Assembly (NCBI RefSeq): GCF_016904955.1
Contig: NZ_JADIKE010000029.1
Coordinates: forward strand, 124,001-188,000
DNA length: 64,000 bases
Source of the DNA: Dyella flava
GTDB taxonomy: Bacteria > Pseudomonadota > Gammaproteobacteria > Xanthomonadales > Rhodanobacteraceae
Reading direction: 5' to 3'
This document shows positions 7,877-16,248 of this stretch, in pieces. Below the pieces are notes generated by a model, which saw only the letters and a program-made list of their open reading frames with translations, did no database searches and was not told the DNA's origin. Positions within the stretch are counted from its first letter, which is position 1. Every line of letters begins with the position of its first letter. Position numbers and translations under genes: made by a program.

Positions 7877-8686
7877 CTAGGCGACGCGCTGCCCGAAATA
7901 CCGCGCCGGCGGATGCCCGAAACTGCGCCGGAACATCGCGATGAACGCGCTGGTGCTGGCATAGCCGAGGCTGTCGGCCACGGAAGCCACCGGAACGCCA
8001 TCGGCCAGTTGCTCCAGTCCTTTGCTCAGGCGTGCCTGCTGCCGCCATTGCGCAAAGCTGAGTGCGGTTTCGGTGCGGAACAGGCGGCTGAGCGAACGCG
8101 GCGAAAGCCCGGCCCATATGGCCCACTCTTCCAGGCTGCGGTTGTCATGCGGTTGCTCGAGCACGGCGTGCGCGATGCGCAGCAGGCGGCGATCCAGTGG
8201 CATGGGCAGGTGCAGCGGCTCATGGGTGGCATCGCGCATTTCATCCAGCAATACGGTCATAAGGCGCTCCTGCTGCGCATCGAGCTGGGCATTCCAGGTC
8301 CATGAGCTGGCGCGGTGAACCAGTTCGCGCAACAGCGAACTCACACCAATGACGCAGGGATGATCGGGCAGGCAATGGCTGATATCGGGAGCCAGGAACA
8401 CGCCCCAGCCGCTCATGACACCACTGACGGTGACTTTGTGCATTTCACCGGCCGGCATCCAGCCGGCACGATGCGGCGGGAGCAGCCATGAGCCACGCGC
8501 GGTGTGCACATGAACCAGACCACTTTCGATGCACCAGAACTGGCCGCGCGTATGACTATGCCAATCGTAGGTATGCGTGTCCGGACTGTACTCGCCGGTG
8601 GCTTCGCCTTCACTCCAGTAGGCAATGATGGGTGGGCCATCGGCCTTGTCGATGTATTCGTAGAGTTCTTGCTTGGAGCCCGTCAT
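7877..8686 (-). CDS. AraC family transcriptional regulator (cupin sensor)
   Basis: A 269-residue protein starting at ATG 8686; an upstream TTG would add nine residues. The N-terminal half is a cupin-like sensor with YDWHSHTRGQF and PPHRAGWMPAGEMHKV. The C-terminal half has the two AraC helix-turn-helix units: EEWAIWAGLSPRSLSRLF and ASVADSLGYASTSAFIAMFR followed by GHPPARYF. This cupin plus HTH_18 layout is typical of regulators of efflux or small-molecule responses. It lies downstream of and on the same strand as the gap after the MarR-divergent region and has no obvious partner gene; targets are unknown. Confidence 0.92.
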   Translation of the reverse strand: MTGSKQELYEYIDKADGPPIIAYWSEGEATGEYSPDTHTYDWHSHTRGQFWCIESGLVHVHTARGSWLLPPHRAGWMPAGEMHKVTVSGVMSGWGVFLAPDISHCLPDHPCVIGVSSLLRELVHRASSWTWNAQLDAQQERLMTVLLDEMRDATHEPLHLPMPLDRRLLRIAHAVLEQPHDNRSLEEWAIWAGLSPRSLSRLFRTETALSFAQWRQQARLSKGLEQLADGVPVASVADSLGYASTSAFIAMFRRSFGHPPARYFGQRVA

Positions 8687-8948
8687 GGCCGGATCTCGAC
8701 ATTTTTTGGCCAAATGACGTTATCAGCTTCGGTCGGGCTTTGCCTAAGCTTTTTCCTACCCGACCTTGGAGTCGGATCCCCGCCGCTGCCGCCGCTCGCG
8801 GTTTTCTGTTCAACCAGGCTCCAGAGTCGCGCCCATGGCGCGAAAGCCATCGCCTGGTCATGAAGTGTCTGTCATGGCCGGTCTCATTCGTCCGTCTTAA
8901 TGAGCATCCCCCGGCCGCACTGCCATGTTGGTAAGAAAAGGAAAGCAC

Positions 8949-9206
8949 ATGTCCCCCATGCAATTGGTATCCCTGAAGCCCCAGGTCTCCAAGACGCCGT
9001 TGGAGACCTTCGTTGCCTGCGCCCATCAGATGCTGGATCCGGCTACGCCGGAGCCTTTGCGCCGCGCGATGGAACCGCGCTTGCTGGCCCAGTTGCCGGC
9101 GTTGCGGGCGTTGGGCGTATTCGAGCTGTTCGAAGTGCGCGATCCGGCCTTGCGGGCCTGGCTGAGCGACGAGCTGGACGAGCTGACCGGTAGATCTCGC
9201 AAATAG
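8949..9206 (+). CDS. Hypothetical protein, 85 residues
   Basis: A small soluble protein starting at ATG 8949 with AAGGAAAG just upstream. It is largely helical by pattern: TPLETFVACAHQMLD, EPLRRAMEPRLLAQL and DPALRAWLSDELDEL, with no signal peptide, cysteine pair or recognisable motif. It lies between the divergent AraC gene and the MarR-efflux operon. I do not recognise its family. Codon use resembles the neighbouring genes, which supports it being real. Confidence 0.6.
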   Translation: MSPMQLVSLKPQVSKTPLETFVACAHQMLDPATPEPLRRAMEPRLLAQLPALRALGVFELFEVRDPALRAWLSDELDELTGRSRK

Positions 9207-9256
9207 TCGAAATAATACATTTCTGTCCATTTGCTGAAACAAAAGATGTTCAAACG

Positions 9257-9276
9257 ATATTTGCCTTGACAAATAT
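9257..9276. promoter_or_regulatory. Operator-like inverted repeat overlapping a -35 element (MarR site)
   Basis: ATATTTG (9257-9263) and CAAATAT (9270-9276) form a perfect 7+7 inverted repeat with a six-base spacer. The right half overlaps TTGACA (9266-9271), a consensus -35 hexamer lying 17 bases before TAACGT (9289-9294). The placement just upstream of the marR start suggests autorepression of the whole efflux operon. A start near 9301 would make the mRNA nearly leaderless, which fits the lack of a Shine-Dalgarno sequence. Confidence 0.65.
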
Positions 9277-9302
9277 TTTAGGGCGCAATAACGTGCGCGC
9301 CC

Positions 9303-9761
9303 ATGGACACCGAACCGCTCATTACCCCGACCAGCCAGGAAAGCCTTGGCGTGCTGATCGGCCTCGTTCGCGTGGAGCTGGTACGCGGCATCGAGGCGGA
9401 AATCGCGGCCAAGGGCCTCGATCTGCGCTTCACCCAGTTCCTGATCATCAAGCGGCTGATTGCACTAGGTCCCATGACGGCGACCGAACTGGCCCGGGCC
9501 GTGGAGTTGGACGGCGGCGCCATGACGCGGCAGCTGGACCAACTGGAGGGCAGGGGCCTGCTACGCCGATTGCCGCACGAACAGGACCGGCGCGCGCTGC
9601 GTATCGAGCTCACCCAGGCCGGCGCCGATTTATGGCAGCAACTGACCCGCTGCAATGACCGCGTGTTGGAAGCAGCGCAACGCTCGTTGACGGAAACCGA
9701 AAGCAATCAATTGCACGATTACCTGGCACGTGTCCTACGGGCGCTTCGCGACAAGAACTGA
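9303..9761 (+). CDS. MarR family regulator of the EmrCAB-type efflux operon
   Basis: A 152-residue winged-helix regulator. The DNA-binding region is FTQFLIIKRLIALGPMTATELARAVELDGGAMTRQLDQLEGRGLLRR followed by the wing motif EQDRRALRIELTQAG (DxRxxxhxLT). The start ATG 9303 has no Shine-Dalgarno sequence and sits right after a promoter-operator region. Genes for an outer-membrane factor, an EmrA adaptor and an EmrB pump follow on the same strand, the arrangement of EmrR/EmrCAB-type systems in Stenotrophomonas-like bacteria. It is probably a repressor released by hydrophobic drugs, an inference from the family. Confidence 0.92.
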   Translation: MDTEPLITPTSQESLGVLIGLVRVELVRGIEAEIAAKGLDLRFTQFLIIKRLIALGPMTATELARAVELDGGAMTRQLDQLEGRGLLRRLPHEQDRRALRIELTQAGADLWQQLTRCNDRVLEAAQRSLTETESNQLHDYLARVLRALRDKN

Positions 9762-9949
9762 TCAGCAATCAGGCAGGCGGTCATCGCCTGTCGATGTGGA
9801 CTACGGACAGTCCGCTGCGAACCGGGCGCACAAAGTGCCCGATTCGCCGGAGCCGGATTTGGACATGTGCCGAATCCGGTGCGTTGGGGAAGGGCGGGAA
9901 TGCCCTTGCTCAACACCTTAGCTAAAAAATTCATCGAGACTTGAAAGCC

Positions 9950-11392
9950 ATGCGTCTGCATATTCTTGCGGTTGCTGTTGGACTGGTGCTCGCGCTGGCA
10001 GGTTGCGCCACCAGCGGCGGCATTCATCCGGACGGCACGCTGACCGACTCCTCTTCGCTCAAGGCAGACCGCAGCCTGGCGAAGGTGCAGGTGTCCCAGG
10101 CAGCCTGGCCGAAGGACGATTGGTGGACCGGACTGGGCGATCCCCAGCTCAATGCACTGATCGCCGAGGCGCTGCACGACAATCCGACACTCGCCGTCGC
10201 CGATGCGCGTGCGCGTGGCGCGCAGGCCGCGGCCAACGCGGCTGATGCCGCGCGTGATCCGAATGTCGGCGTGGGTGGCAGCGTTGCCGAAACACGCATT
10301 CCGACGACCATTCCCGTGCTGGGCACCGGACACACGGTGGCGGCCAAATACGTGTATGGCAGCTTCAAGTGGGATCTGGACCTGTGGGGCGGCCAGCGCG
10401 CCGCGTGGGAGGCCGCCCTTGGCCAGCTGCGCGCCGCGCAAGTGGATGCGCAGGCCGCGCGCATCGAACTGTCGACCAACGTCGCGCGGGCGTATGTGCA
10501 ACTCAGCTACGCCTACGTGCAGCAGGATGTGGCGACTGCCGAACTGCATCGCGCGACCGAAGCGCGCGACCTGACTCGTCAGCGCGTCGCTGCAGGCATC
10601 GATAACCAAATCCAGCTCAAGCAAAGCGATTCCGAAGTCGCCAGTGCGCAAGGACAGAAGGCGCAGACTGATCGCGCGATCGATGCAGCGCGCTCGGCGT
10701 TGTCGGTGCTGCTCGGCAAGGGGCCGGATCGCGGTCTGGATATCAGCCGTCCGCAATTGCTGGCGCCGGGTGCGTTGATCGTGCCTCCGAATGTGCCGGT
10801 GGACATGGTCGGCCACCGCGCCGATCTCGTTGCCGCTCGCTGGCGCGTCGAGGCGGCAAGCAAGGACATCAAGTCGGCCAAGACCGAGTTCCTGCCTAAT
10901 GTGAACATCAGTGCGCTGGCGGGCCTGATCGGCCTGGGCGGCGGCAATCTGTTCCAGCTGCCCAACCGCTTCTACGATGTTGCACCCGCCATCAGCCTGC
11001 CGATCTTCGACGGCGGCCGCCGCCGCGCCAACCTGAGCAGCAAGGACGCGCAATACGATCTGGCCGTTGCGCAGTACAACCAGACGCTGGTGTCGGCGGT
11101 GAACGAAATCTCCGACGACTACGACGCGCTCAACTCGTTGAAAGTGCAGATCGAAGCGCAGCAGCGTGCGCTGGATGCGGCCAGCGACGCGTGGAATCTG
11201 TCCGAGCAGCGTTACAAGTCGGGCATCGGCAGTTATCTGGAAGCGCTTAGCGTGCGCCAGGAATTGCTGGCCGCCGAGCAGCGCATGGCGTCACTGCATG
11301 CACAGCAGGCCGATCTCAATGTGCAACTAATTCAGGCGCTCGGCGGCGGCTTCCGCCCGCAAGCCGACACCCAACTCTCCTCCAATAATTAA
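9950..11392 (+). CDS. Outer-membrane efflux lipoprotein, NodT/OprM family (EmrC-like)
   Basis: A 480-residue TolC-family protein with a lipoprotein signal: MRLHILAVAVGLVLALAGC with lipobox LAGC, so the mature protein starts at Cys19. Two repeated OEP domains contain long helices, and the protein has SFKWDLDLWGGQRAAWEAA and APAISLPIFDGGRRRANLS blocks typical of the NodT group. It forms the trimeric outer-membrane channel for the adaptor and pump encoded next. The ATG at 9950 is preferred over the TTG nine bases upstream. The stop is 19 bases before emrA, so the genes are co-transcribed. Confidence 0.93.
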   Translation: MRLHILAVAVGLVLALAGCATSGGIHPDGTLTDSSSLKADRSLAKVQVSQAAWPKDDWWTGLGDPQLNALIAEALHDNPTLAVADARARGAQAAANAADAARDPNVGVGGSVAETRIPTTIPVLGTGHTVAAKYVYGSFKWDLDLWGGQRAAWEAALGQLRAAQVDAQAARIELSTNVARAYVQLSYAYVQQDVATAELHRATEARDLTRQRVAAGIDNQIQLKQSDSEVASAQGQKAQTDRAIDAARSALSVLLGKGPDRGLDISRPQLLAPGALIVPPNVPVDMVGHRADLVAARWRVEAASKDIKSAKTEFLPNVNISALAGLIGLGGGNLFQLPNRFYDVAPAISLPIFDGGRRRANLSSKDAQYDLAVAQYNQTLVSAVNEISDDYDALNSLKVQIEAQQRALDAASDAWNLSEQRYKSGIGSYLEALSVRQELLAAEQRMASLHAQQADLNVQLIQALGGGFRPQADTQLSSNN

Positions 11393-11411
11393 TCGCTTCT
11401 GAGGCAGCCCC

Positions 11412-12599
11412 ATGTCCAGTCCGAACCCCAACACCGCCGATACGTCAGCAGTCCAGGCGCCTCCGGCCAACAACAAGCGCGGCTTCCTGATGCGGCTATT
11501 GCTCATCGTGCTTGTCGTCGTGGCCATTGCCTGGACCGCGTGGTACTTCCTGGTCGGCCGCTGGTACGAAGGCACCGACGATGCCTACGTCAACGGCAAC
11601 ATCGTGCAGATCACCCCGCGCATCGCCGGCACGGTAATCAGCATTCGCGCTGACGACGGCGATCTGGTGAAGCAGGGCGACGTGATGGTGCGGCTCGACA
11701 AGTCCGATGCGGACGTCGCACTGCAGCGCGCCGCTGCCAATCTCGGCACCACCGTCCGCCGTGTGCGCGGCCTGTACAGCACGGTTTCCGGCGCGCAAGC
11801 GCAGCTGGCGGTGCAGAAGGTCAACCTGCAAAAGGCGCAGGCCGACTACAACCGCCGCCGTGATCTGGCCAAGACCGGTGCCATCTCGGCGGAAGAGCTC
11901 GCGCACGCACGCGATGCGCTCAACGCGGCGCAGAATGCGTTCGACAACGCGCAGCAGCAGTTGCAGACCAACAAGGTGCTGGTGGACGACACCGTCGTCG
12001 CTTCGCATCCCGATGTGAAAGCCGCTGCTGCGCAGTACCGCGCTGCGTACCTGGATGATGTGCACACCTCCATTCTCGCGCCGGTGACCGGTTATGTCGC
12101 CAAGCGCACGGTGCAGGTAGGTCAGCGCGTGCAGCCGGGCGCTGCCTTGATGGCGGTGGTGCCGCTGCATGAAGTGTGGGTGGATGCCAACTTCAAGGAA
12201 ACGCAGCTCACCGACATGCGCATCGGTCAGCCGGTGGAAGTGACCTCCGACGTCTATGGCGGCGCCGTGAAGTACAAGGCCGAGGTGGAGAGCCTGGGCG
12301 TGGGCACGGGCAGTGCGTTCTCGCTGCTGCCGGCGCAAAACGCCACGGGCAACTGGATCAAGATCGTGCAGCGTATTCCGGTGCGCGTGGTGTTCACCGA
12401 TCCGTCCCAGCTCGACAAGTATCCGCTGCGCATCGGCATGTCGCTCGATGTCGACGTAGACCTGCACAACCAGAACGGCCTGATGCTGTCGCAGACGCCA
12501 CGTACCGAAGCGCGCTTCAGCACCGACGTCTTCGACCATGAACTCGCCGATGCGAACGCGAAGATCGAGCAGATCATTCACCAGAACATGGGGAGCTGA
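11412..12599 (+). CDS. emrA: EmrA-type membrane fusion protein (HlyD family)
   Basis: A 395-residue adaptor. A Pro/Asn-rich cytoplasmic start leads to one membrane helix, LLLIVLVVVAIAWTAWYFLVG (about residues 31-50), then YEGTDDAYVNGNIVQITPRIAGTV, the hallmark EmrA/HlyD biotinyl-lipoyl entry, a coiled-coil hairpin (residues about 100-200) and a beta-barrel part with VGQRVQPGAALMAVVPL. It links the inner-membrane EmrB pump to the outer-membrane channel. The start has GAGG upstream. It is the third gene of the operon; 173 bases separate it from emrB. Confidence 0.95.
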   Translation: MSSPNPNTADTSAVQAPPANNKRGFLMRLLLIVLVVVAIAWTAWYFLVGRWYEGTDDAYVNGNIVQITPRIAGTVISIRADDGDLVKQGDVMVRLDKSDADVALQRAAANLGTTVRRVRGLYSTVSGAQAQLAVQKVNLQKAQADYNRRRDLAKTGAISAEELAHARDALNAAQNAFDNAQQQLQTNKVLVDDTVVASHPDVKAAAAQYRAAYLDDVHTSILAPVTGYVAKRTVQVGQRVQPGAALMAVVPLHEVWVDANFKETQLTDMRIGQPVEVTSDVYGGAVKYKAEVESLGVGTGSAFSLLPAQNATGNWIKIVQRIPVRVVFTDPSQLDKYPLRIGMSLDVDVDLHNQNGLMLSQTPRTEARFSTDVFDHELADANAKIEQIIHQNMGS

Positions 12600-12716
12600 G
12601 GACAGTCGTGCATGGAGAGCTTGAAACGTGAGGAAGGCCGCGCGTCTCTACGGCACTCCCCGCGCTCGCCAAACTCGCACGTTGACCAGGCGAAGAGCAG
12701 AGAAATGACCAAAACC

Positions 12717-12772
12717 ACCCTCTTGCCACGCTCTTTTCTCACTCCTCACTCCTCTCCACTCACTCCTAGCAT
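12717..12772 (+). other. Pyrimidine-rich leader directly before emrB
   Basis: The last roughly 56 bases of the 173-base emrA-emrB gap are almost purely C and T, built of repeated CTCACTCC-like units, and contain no Shine-Dalgarno sequence before the emrB ATG at 12773. The rest of the gap has no gene. The tract could lower translation of emrB or be a simple-sequence expansion; no function is shown. Confidence 0.45.
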
Positions 12773-14293
12773 ATGAACAGCCATTTCCGTCCACCCAACC
12801 TGGTCCTCGCGACAATCGGTTTGTCGCTGGCCACGTTCATGCAGGTGCTGGACACCACCATCGCCAACGTGTCGTTGCCGACGATCGCCGGCAACCTGGG
12901 CGTGAGCCAGGATCAGAGCACCTGGGTGATTACGTCGTTCGCGGTGAGCAACGCGATCGCGTTGCCGCTCACCGGCTTTCTCACGCGCCGTTTCGGTGAA
13001 GTGAAGCTGTTCGTGTGGGCGACGCTGTTGTTCTCGCTGGCTTCGCTCCTGTGCGGTATCGCCCAGAGCATGAACATGCTGATCCTGTTCCGCACCATCC
13101 AGGGTGCGGTGGCAGGTCCGATGTATCCGATCACGCAGGCCTTGCTGATTTCGATCTATCCACCCGCCAAACGAAGCATGGCACTGGCGCTGCTGGCGAT
13201 GGTGACGGTAGTGGCGCCGATTGCCGGCCCGATTCTCGGCGGCTGGATTACCGACAATTACTCGTGGCCGTGGATCTTCTTCATCAACGTGCCGATCGGC
13301 ATCTTCGCCAGCATGGTGGTGGCCAATCAGATGCGTCTGCGTGAAGTGGTCACGCAACGTCCCAAGATCGACTACGTTGGCCTGATCACGCTGGTGATCG
13401 GCGTGGGCGCCTTGCAGGTGGTGCTCGACAAGGGCAACGACGATGACTGGTTCAATTCCAACTTCATTCTGGGCACGGCGATCGTCTCGGCCATCGCGAT
13501 CGTGATCTTCCTGATCTGGGAGCTGACCGACAAGGATCCGATCGTCGATCTGAAGCTGTTCCGCCATCGCAACTTCCGCATGGGCACCATCGCCCTGGTG
13601 CTGGCCTATGCGGCGTTCTTCGCGATCGGCCTGCTGGTGCCGCAATGGTTGCAGCTCAATCTGGGCTACACCGCCACCTGGGCCGGTTTCGCGACCGCGC
13701 CGCTGGGCGTATTGCCGGTGATGCTGACCTTTATCGTCGGCAAATACGCCACCCGTTTCGATCTGCGCCTGCTGACCAGCGGTGCGTTCGTGGTGATGGG
13801 CGCGACCTGCTTCCTGCGCTCGAACTTCTACATCGGCATCGACTTCGAGCACGTGGCGCTGGTGCAGCTGTTGCAAGGCCTGGGTGTCGCGTTCTTCTTC
13901 ATGCCGGTGACGACCATCCTGCTGTCGGATCTGCAGCCGCATGAAATCGCCGCGGGTGGTGGCCTGGCGACCTTCCTGCGTACGGTAGGCGCGAGTTTCT
14001 CCGCATCGCTCACCACCTTCCTGTGGCAGCACCGCGGCATCGTGCATCACGAGCAATTGGCCGAGCAGATCACGCCCTACAACCCGCTGCTGCAGCAGGG
14101 CATCGCCCAGACCGGCGATTCGCCCAGCGTGTGGGCGGCGCTGAATCAGACGATCACCTTGCAGGGCCTGCAGATCTCCTTCAATGAAGTCTTCTTCATG
14201 CTGGGCTGGATCTTCCTGTCACTGATCGTGGTGATCTGGATGGCCAAACCCCCGTTCGCGGCCAAGGCGGGTGCGGGCGCCGGCGGACACTGA
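12773..14293 (+). CDS. emrB: EmrB-type MFS multidrug transporter (DHA2, 14 TM)
   Basis: A 506-residue proton-driven drug exporter of the DHA2 family. The first helix holds ATFMQVLDTTIANVSLP (motif D1, with the LDTTIANV signature). LTGFLTRRFGEVKLF is motif A, and GWITDNYSWPWIFFINVPIG is motif C/loop 5-6, all typical of EmrB/QacA transporters. About 14 hydrophobic segments are visible. With the adaptor and outer-membrane factor it should pump hydrophobic compounds out of the cell. The start ATG 12773 lacks a Shine-Dalgarno sequence and follows a pyrimidine tract. A strong terminator follows at 14321. Confidence 0.95.
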   Translation: MNSHFRPPNLVLATIGLSLATFMQVLDTTIANVSLPTIAGNLGVSQDQSTWVITSFAVSNAIALPLTGFLTRRFGEVKLFVWATLLFSLASLLCGIAQSMNMLILFRTIQGAVAGPMYPITQALLISIYPPAKRSMALALLAMVTVVAPIAGPILGGWITDNYSWPWIFFINVPIGIFASMVVANQMRLREVVTQRPKIDYVGLITLVIGVGALQVVLDKGNDDDWFNSNFILGTAIVSAIAIVIFLIWELTDKDPIVDLKLFRHRNFRMGTIALVLAYAAFFAIGLLVPQWLQLNLGYTATWAGFATAPLGVLPVMLTFIVGKYATRFDLRLLTSGAFVVMGATCFLRSNFYIGIDFEHVALVQLLQGLGVAFFFMPVTTILLSDLQPHEIAAGGGLATFLRTVGASFSASLTTFLWQHRGIVHHEQLAEQITPYNPLLQQGIAQTGDSPSVWAALNQTITLQGLQISFNEVFFMLGWIFLSLIVVIWMAKPPFAAKAGAGAGGH

Positions 14294-14320
14294 GCAAAGT
14301 GGTTTCAAATCCCGCATACG

Positions 14321-14350
14321 ACAACGGCCCCGATTGGGGCCGTTGTTTTA
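14321..14350 (+). terminator. Intrinsic terminator of the emr operon
   Basis: ACAACGGCCCC (14321-14331) pairs perfectly with GGGGCCGTTGT (14336-14346) around GATT, followed by a short T-run ending in TTTTA. It lies 28 bases after the emrB stop and also just beyond the 3' end of the convergent pagL-like gene. Confidence 0.85.
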
Positions 14351-14372
14351 TGTGCAGCAGAAGAACGGCGAA

Positions 14373-14915
14373 TCAGAACCCGATACCGGCGACCACCATC
14401 GTTTCACCACGGTTCGGCTCGTGCAGGCTGCCGTTGGAAATATGGCGAATGCCCAGGCTCCAGTGATTGCCCTGGTAGCCCACCGTGGTGACGAATTCGT
14501 AGTGGGTACTCAAAGCCTGCGTGCTGTCGCTATTGAAGGCCGGCTGGAAGCTGAGGAAGAACGGCTGATACCAGGCGCCGGTCGGGCCGTAGTGGAGGCG
14601 TGCACCGCCAGCCAGGATGAAGGTGTCGTGGCGTGTGGTGGGATTGTCGTTGTTGAACTCGGCAACCTTGCTGCCCGTGCGGCCACCGATCCAGCCAGCC
14701 GTGACATCCGGCGACCAGGTGAAATTGCTGCTGCCGATCTGGTACGGGTCGAAGATGACTTCGCCGAATGCAACCGGCGTGCTGTAGTTGTTGGACGGGT
14801 TACCCATGTAGCTGACGCCGCCCTGCAGTTCGAAGCGTGCGGCCATGGCAGGAAATGCCGGAAGGGTGCACAACAACACGGCTGCCAGACCGCGGGTGAG
14901 TGGATGAATGCGCAT
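14373..14915 (-). CDS. PagL-like lipid A 3-O-deacylase (acyloxyacyl hydrolase family)
   Basis: A 180-residue outer-membrane protein with signal peptide MRIHPLTRGLAAVLLCTLPAF...AMA and alternating beta-strand pattern ending in phenylalanine (VVAGIGF), as for an eight-stranded barrel. The catalytic segment RHISNGSLHEPNRGET (from residue 157) matches the PagL pattern RHxSNxxxxxPNxG, with His158 and Ser160 as the probable nucleophile pair and Glu171 as the acid; the His-Glu distance is one residue shorter than in Pseudomonas PagL. PagL removes the 3-O acyl chain of lipid A. The start ATG 14915 has AGG eight bases upstream. The gene stands alone. Confidence 0.85.
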   Translation of the reverse strand: MRIHPLTRGLAAVLLCTLPAFPAMAARFELQGGVSYMGNPSNNYSTPVAFGEVIFDPYQIGSSNFTWSPDVTAGWIGGRTGSKVAEFNNDNPTTRHDTFILAGGARLHYGPTGAWYQPFFLSFQPAFNSDSTQALSTHYEFVTTVGYQGNHWSLGIRHISNGSLHEPNRGETMVVAGIGF

Positions 14916-15177
14916 TCGAAATACCTGTGGGGAAGAGGTGGTATGCCGTTTATGTACTTAAAAGTTTACAAATGATTAAGCCGCGTGGCTAGCCACATTT
15001 ATGTCACTTCCGACAAGTCGGCGTATTCCCCAAAAGGGTAAGTCCAAAACGACAGCCACACGTAAGCTTCGGCTTACAGCGCGTAATGCCGCTACATATT
15101 TACCTAAACCGCATTTTGGCGACACCCCGGCTGGCGCCTGAGCGTACCTTTCTATCGGATCACTCCTCACCAGCCGC

Positions 15178-16248
15178 TCAAGAGTGTTTATGGCGGTGAT
15201 GGAGGTCCGGATAGTGCGGGTGGCTATGCCGGAGCGGCTCATGGGTATGCGGATGCGTGTGCGGTTCTTTTCCGTCCCAGGGAAAATCATGAGTGTGCTG
15301 ATGATGCTCATCGTGGCGATGACGATGGCTATGGGTGATCGCCTCATGCACATGTTCGTGCTCGTGGCGCTCGCTGATATGCAGCCATACGCCGACCACC
15401 ATCAACGCTCCGGCCAGCCAGAAGCTGGTGCCGGGATGTTCGCCGAACAGCCATAGCGCCACGCATGCGCCCAGGAACGGTGCGGTCGAAAAATAGGCGC
15501 TGGTGCGCGCGGTGCCGAGCGAGCGCAGGGCCAGCACGAACAGCACCAGGCTGACGCCGTAGCCGGCCAATCCGAGCAAGCCGGCCGCAATCAGCCTGAA
15601 CGGGGCAGGGAAGTGATAGCCGGCGGCGACCGCGATACCGATGTTGATGCATCCGGCCACGGCCCCTTTGAGGCCGGCGATCTGGACCGGATCGCTCCCC
15701 GAAATCGGGCGAGTAAAGTTGTTGTCGATCGCCCAGCAAAGACATGCGCCCACAATGGCGATCGCGCCGAATCCGGCGCCGCCAAAACCAATGCGTTGCA
15801 CGGAAAGCAGGCCGCCGCCCGCCACGATCGCCAGCATTCCGAGCAAAACGCGGTGGTCGACATTCTCGCGAAACACCACCCAGGCCAGCACTGCGGTGAG
15901 CACGCTCTCCATGTTCAGCAGCAAGGATGCCGAGGAGGCGGGTGTATGCGTCAGGCCGAACATCAGCAATAACGGCCCAAGTATGCCGCCGAACAACACG
16001 GCGCCCGCGAGCCAGGGGAGGTCGCGCGGTACTAACGCTGCTTCGTGTGACTCCCCCGCGTTGACGCGACGCCATAGCCACCACAGCAGCAGGCCGGCGC
16101 CGGACCCCGCGTACAGCAGACCGGCGAGCATCCCCGGCGCGATGTCGCCCAGCAGTAACTTTGCCAGCGGCGTACTTACCCCGAACAGCGCCGCCGCCAG
16201 CAGCGCCTGCGCGATGCCTTTGGCGTAGCTAGGCGGCGCCGAGTTCAC
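15178..16248 (-). CDS. DMT-superfamily EamA transporter with histidine-rich C-terminus
   Basis: About 356 residues from GTG 16248; an ATG at 16299 would add 17 residues and lies inside lysR. Ten hydrophobic helices form two EamA repeats, beginning QALLAAALFGVSTPLAKLLL and, in the second half, ALRSLGTARTSAYFSTAPFLGA. The last roughly 65 residues are exceptional: HISERHEHEHVHEAITHSH and further HTH, HPHTHEPLRHSHPHYPD stretches, with over 20 histidines, a probable metal-binding tail. The family exports or imports small metabolites. The gene overlaps the end of lysR by 20 bases and is probably translationally coupled to it. Confidence 0.88.
   Translation of the reverse strand: MNSAPPSYAKGIAQALLAAALFGVSTPLAKLLLGDIAPGMLAGLLYAGSGAGLLLWWLWRRVNAGESHEAALVPRDLPWLAGAVLFGGILGPLLLMFGLTHTPASSASLLLNMESVLTAVLAWVVFRENVDHRVLLGMLAIVAGGGLLSVQRIGFGGAGFGAIAIVGACLCWAIDNNFTRPISGSDPVQIAGLKGAVAGCINIGIAVAAGYHFPAPFRLIAAGLLGLAGYGVSLVLFVLALRSLGTARTSAYFSTAPFLGACVALWLFGEHPGTSFWLAGALMVVGVWLHISERHEHEHVHEAITHSHRHRHDEHHQHTHDFPWDGKEPHTHPHTHEPLRHSHPHYPDLHHRHKHS

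Noticed and set aside
12746..14056. 436-codon frame antisense to emrB
   Set aside because: It is a shadow of emrB, full of His/Arg/Gln, with no recognisable domain.
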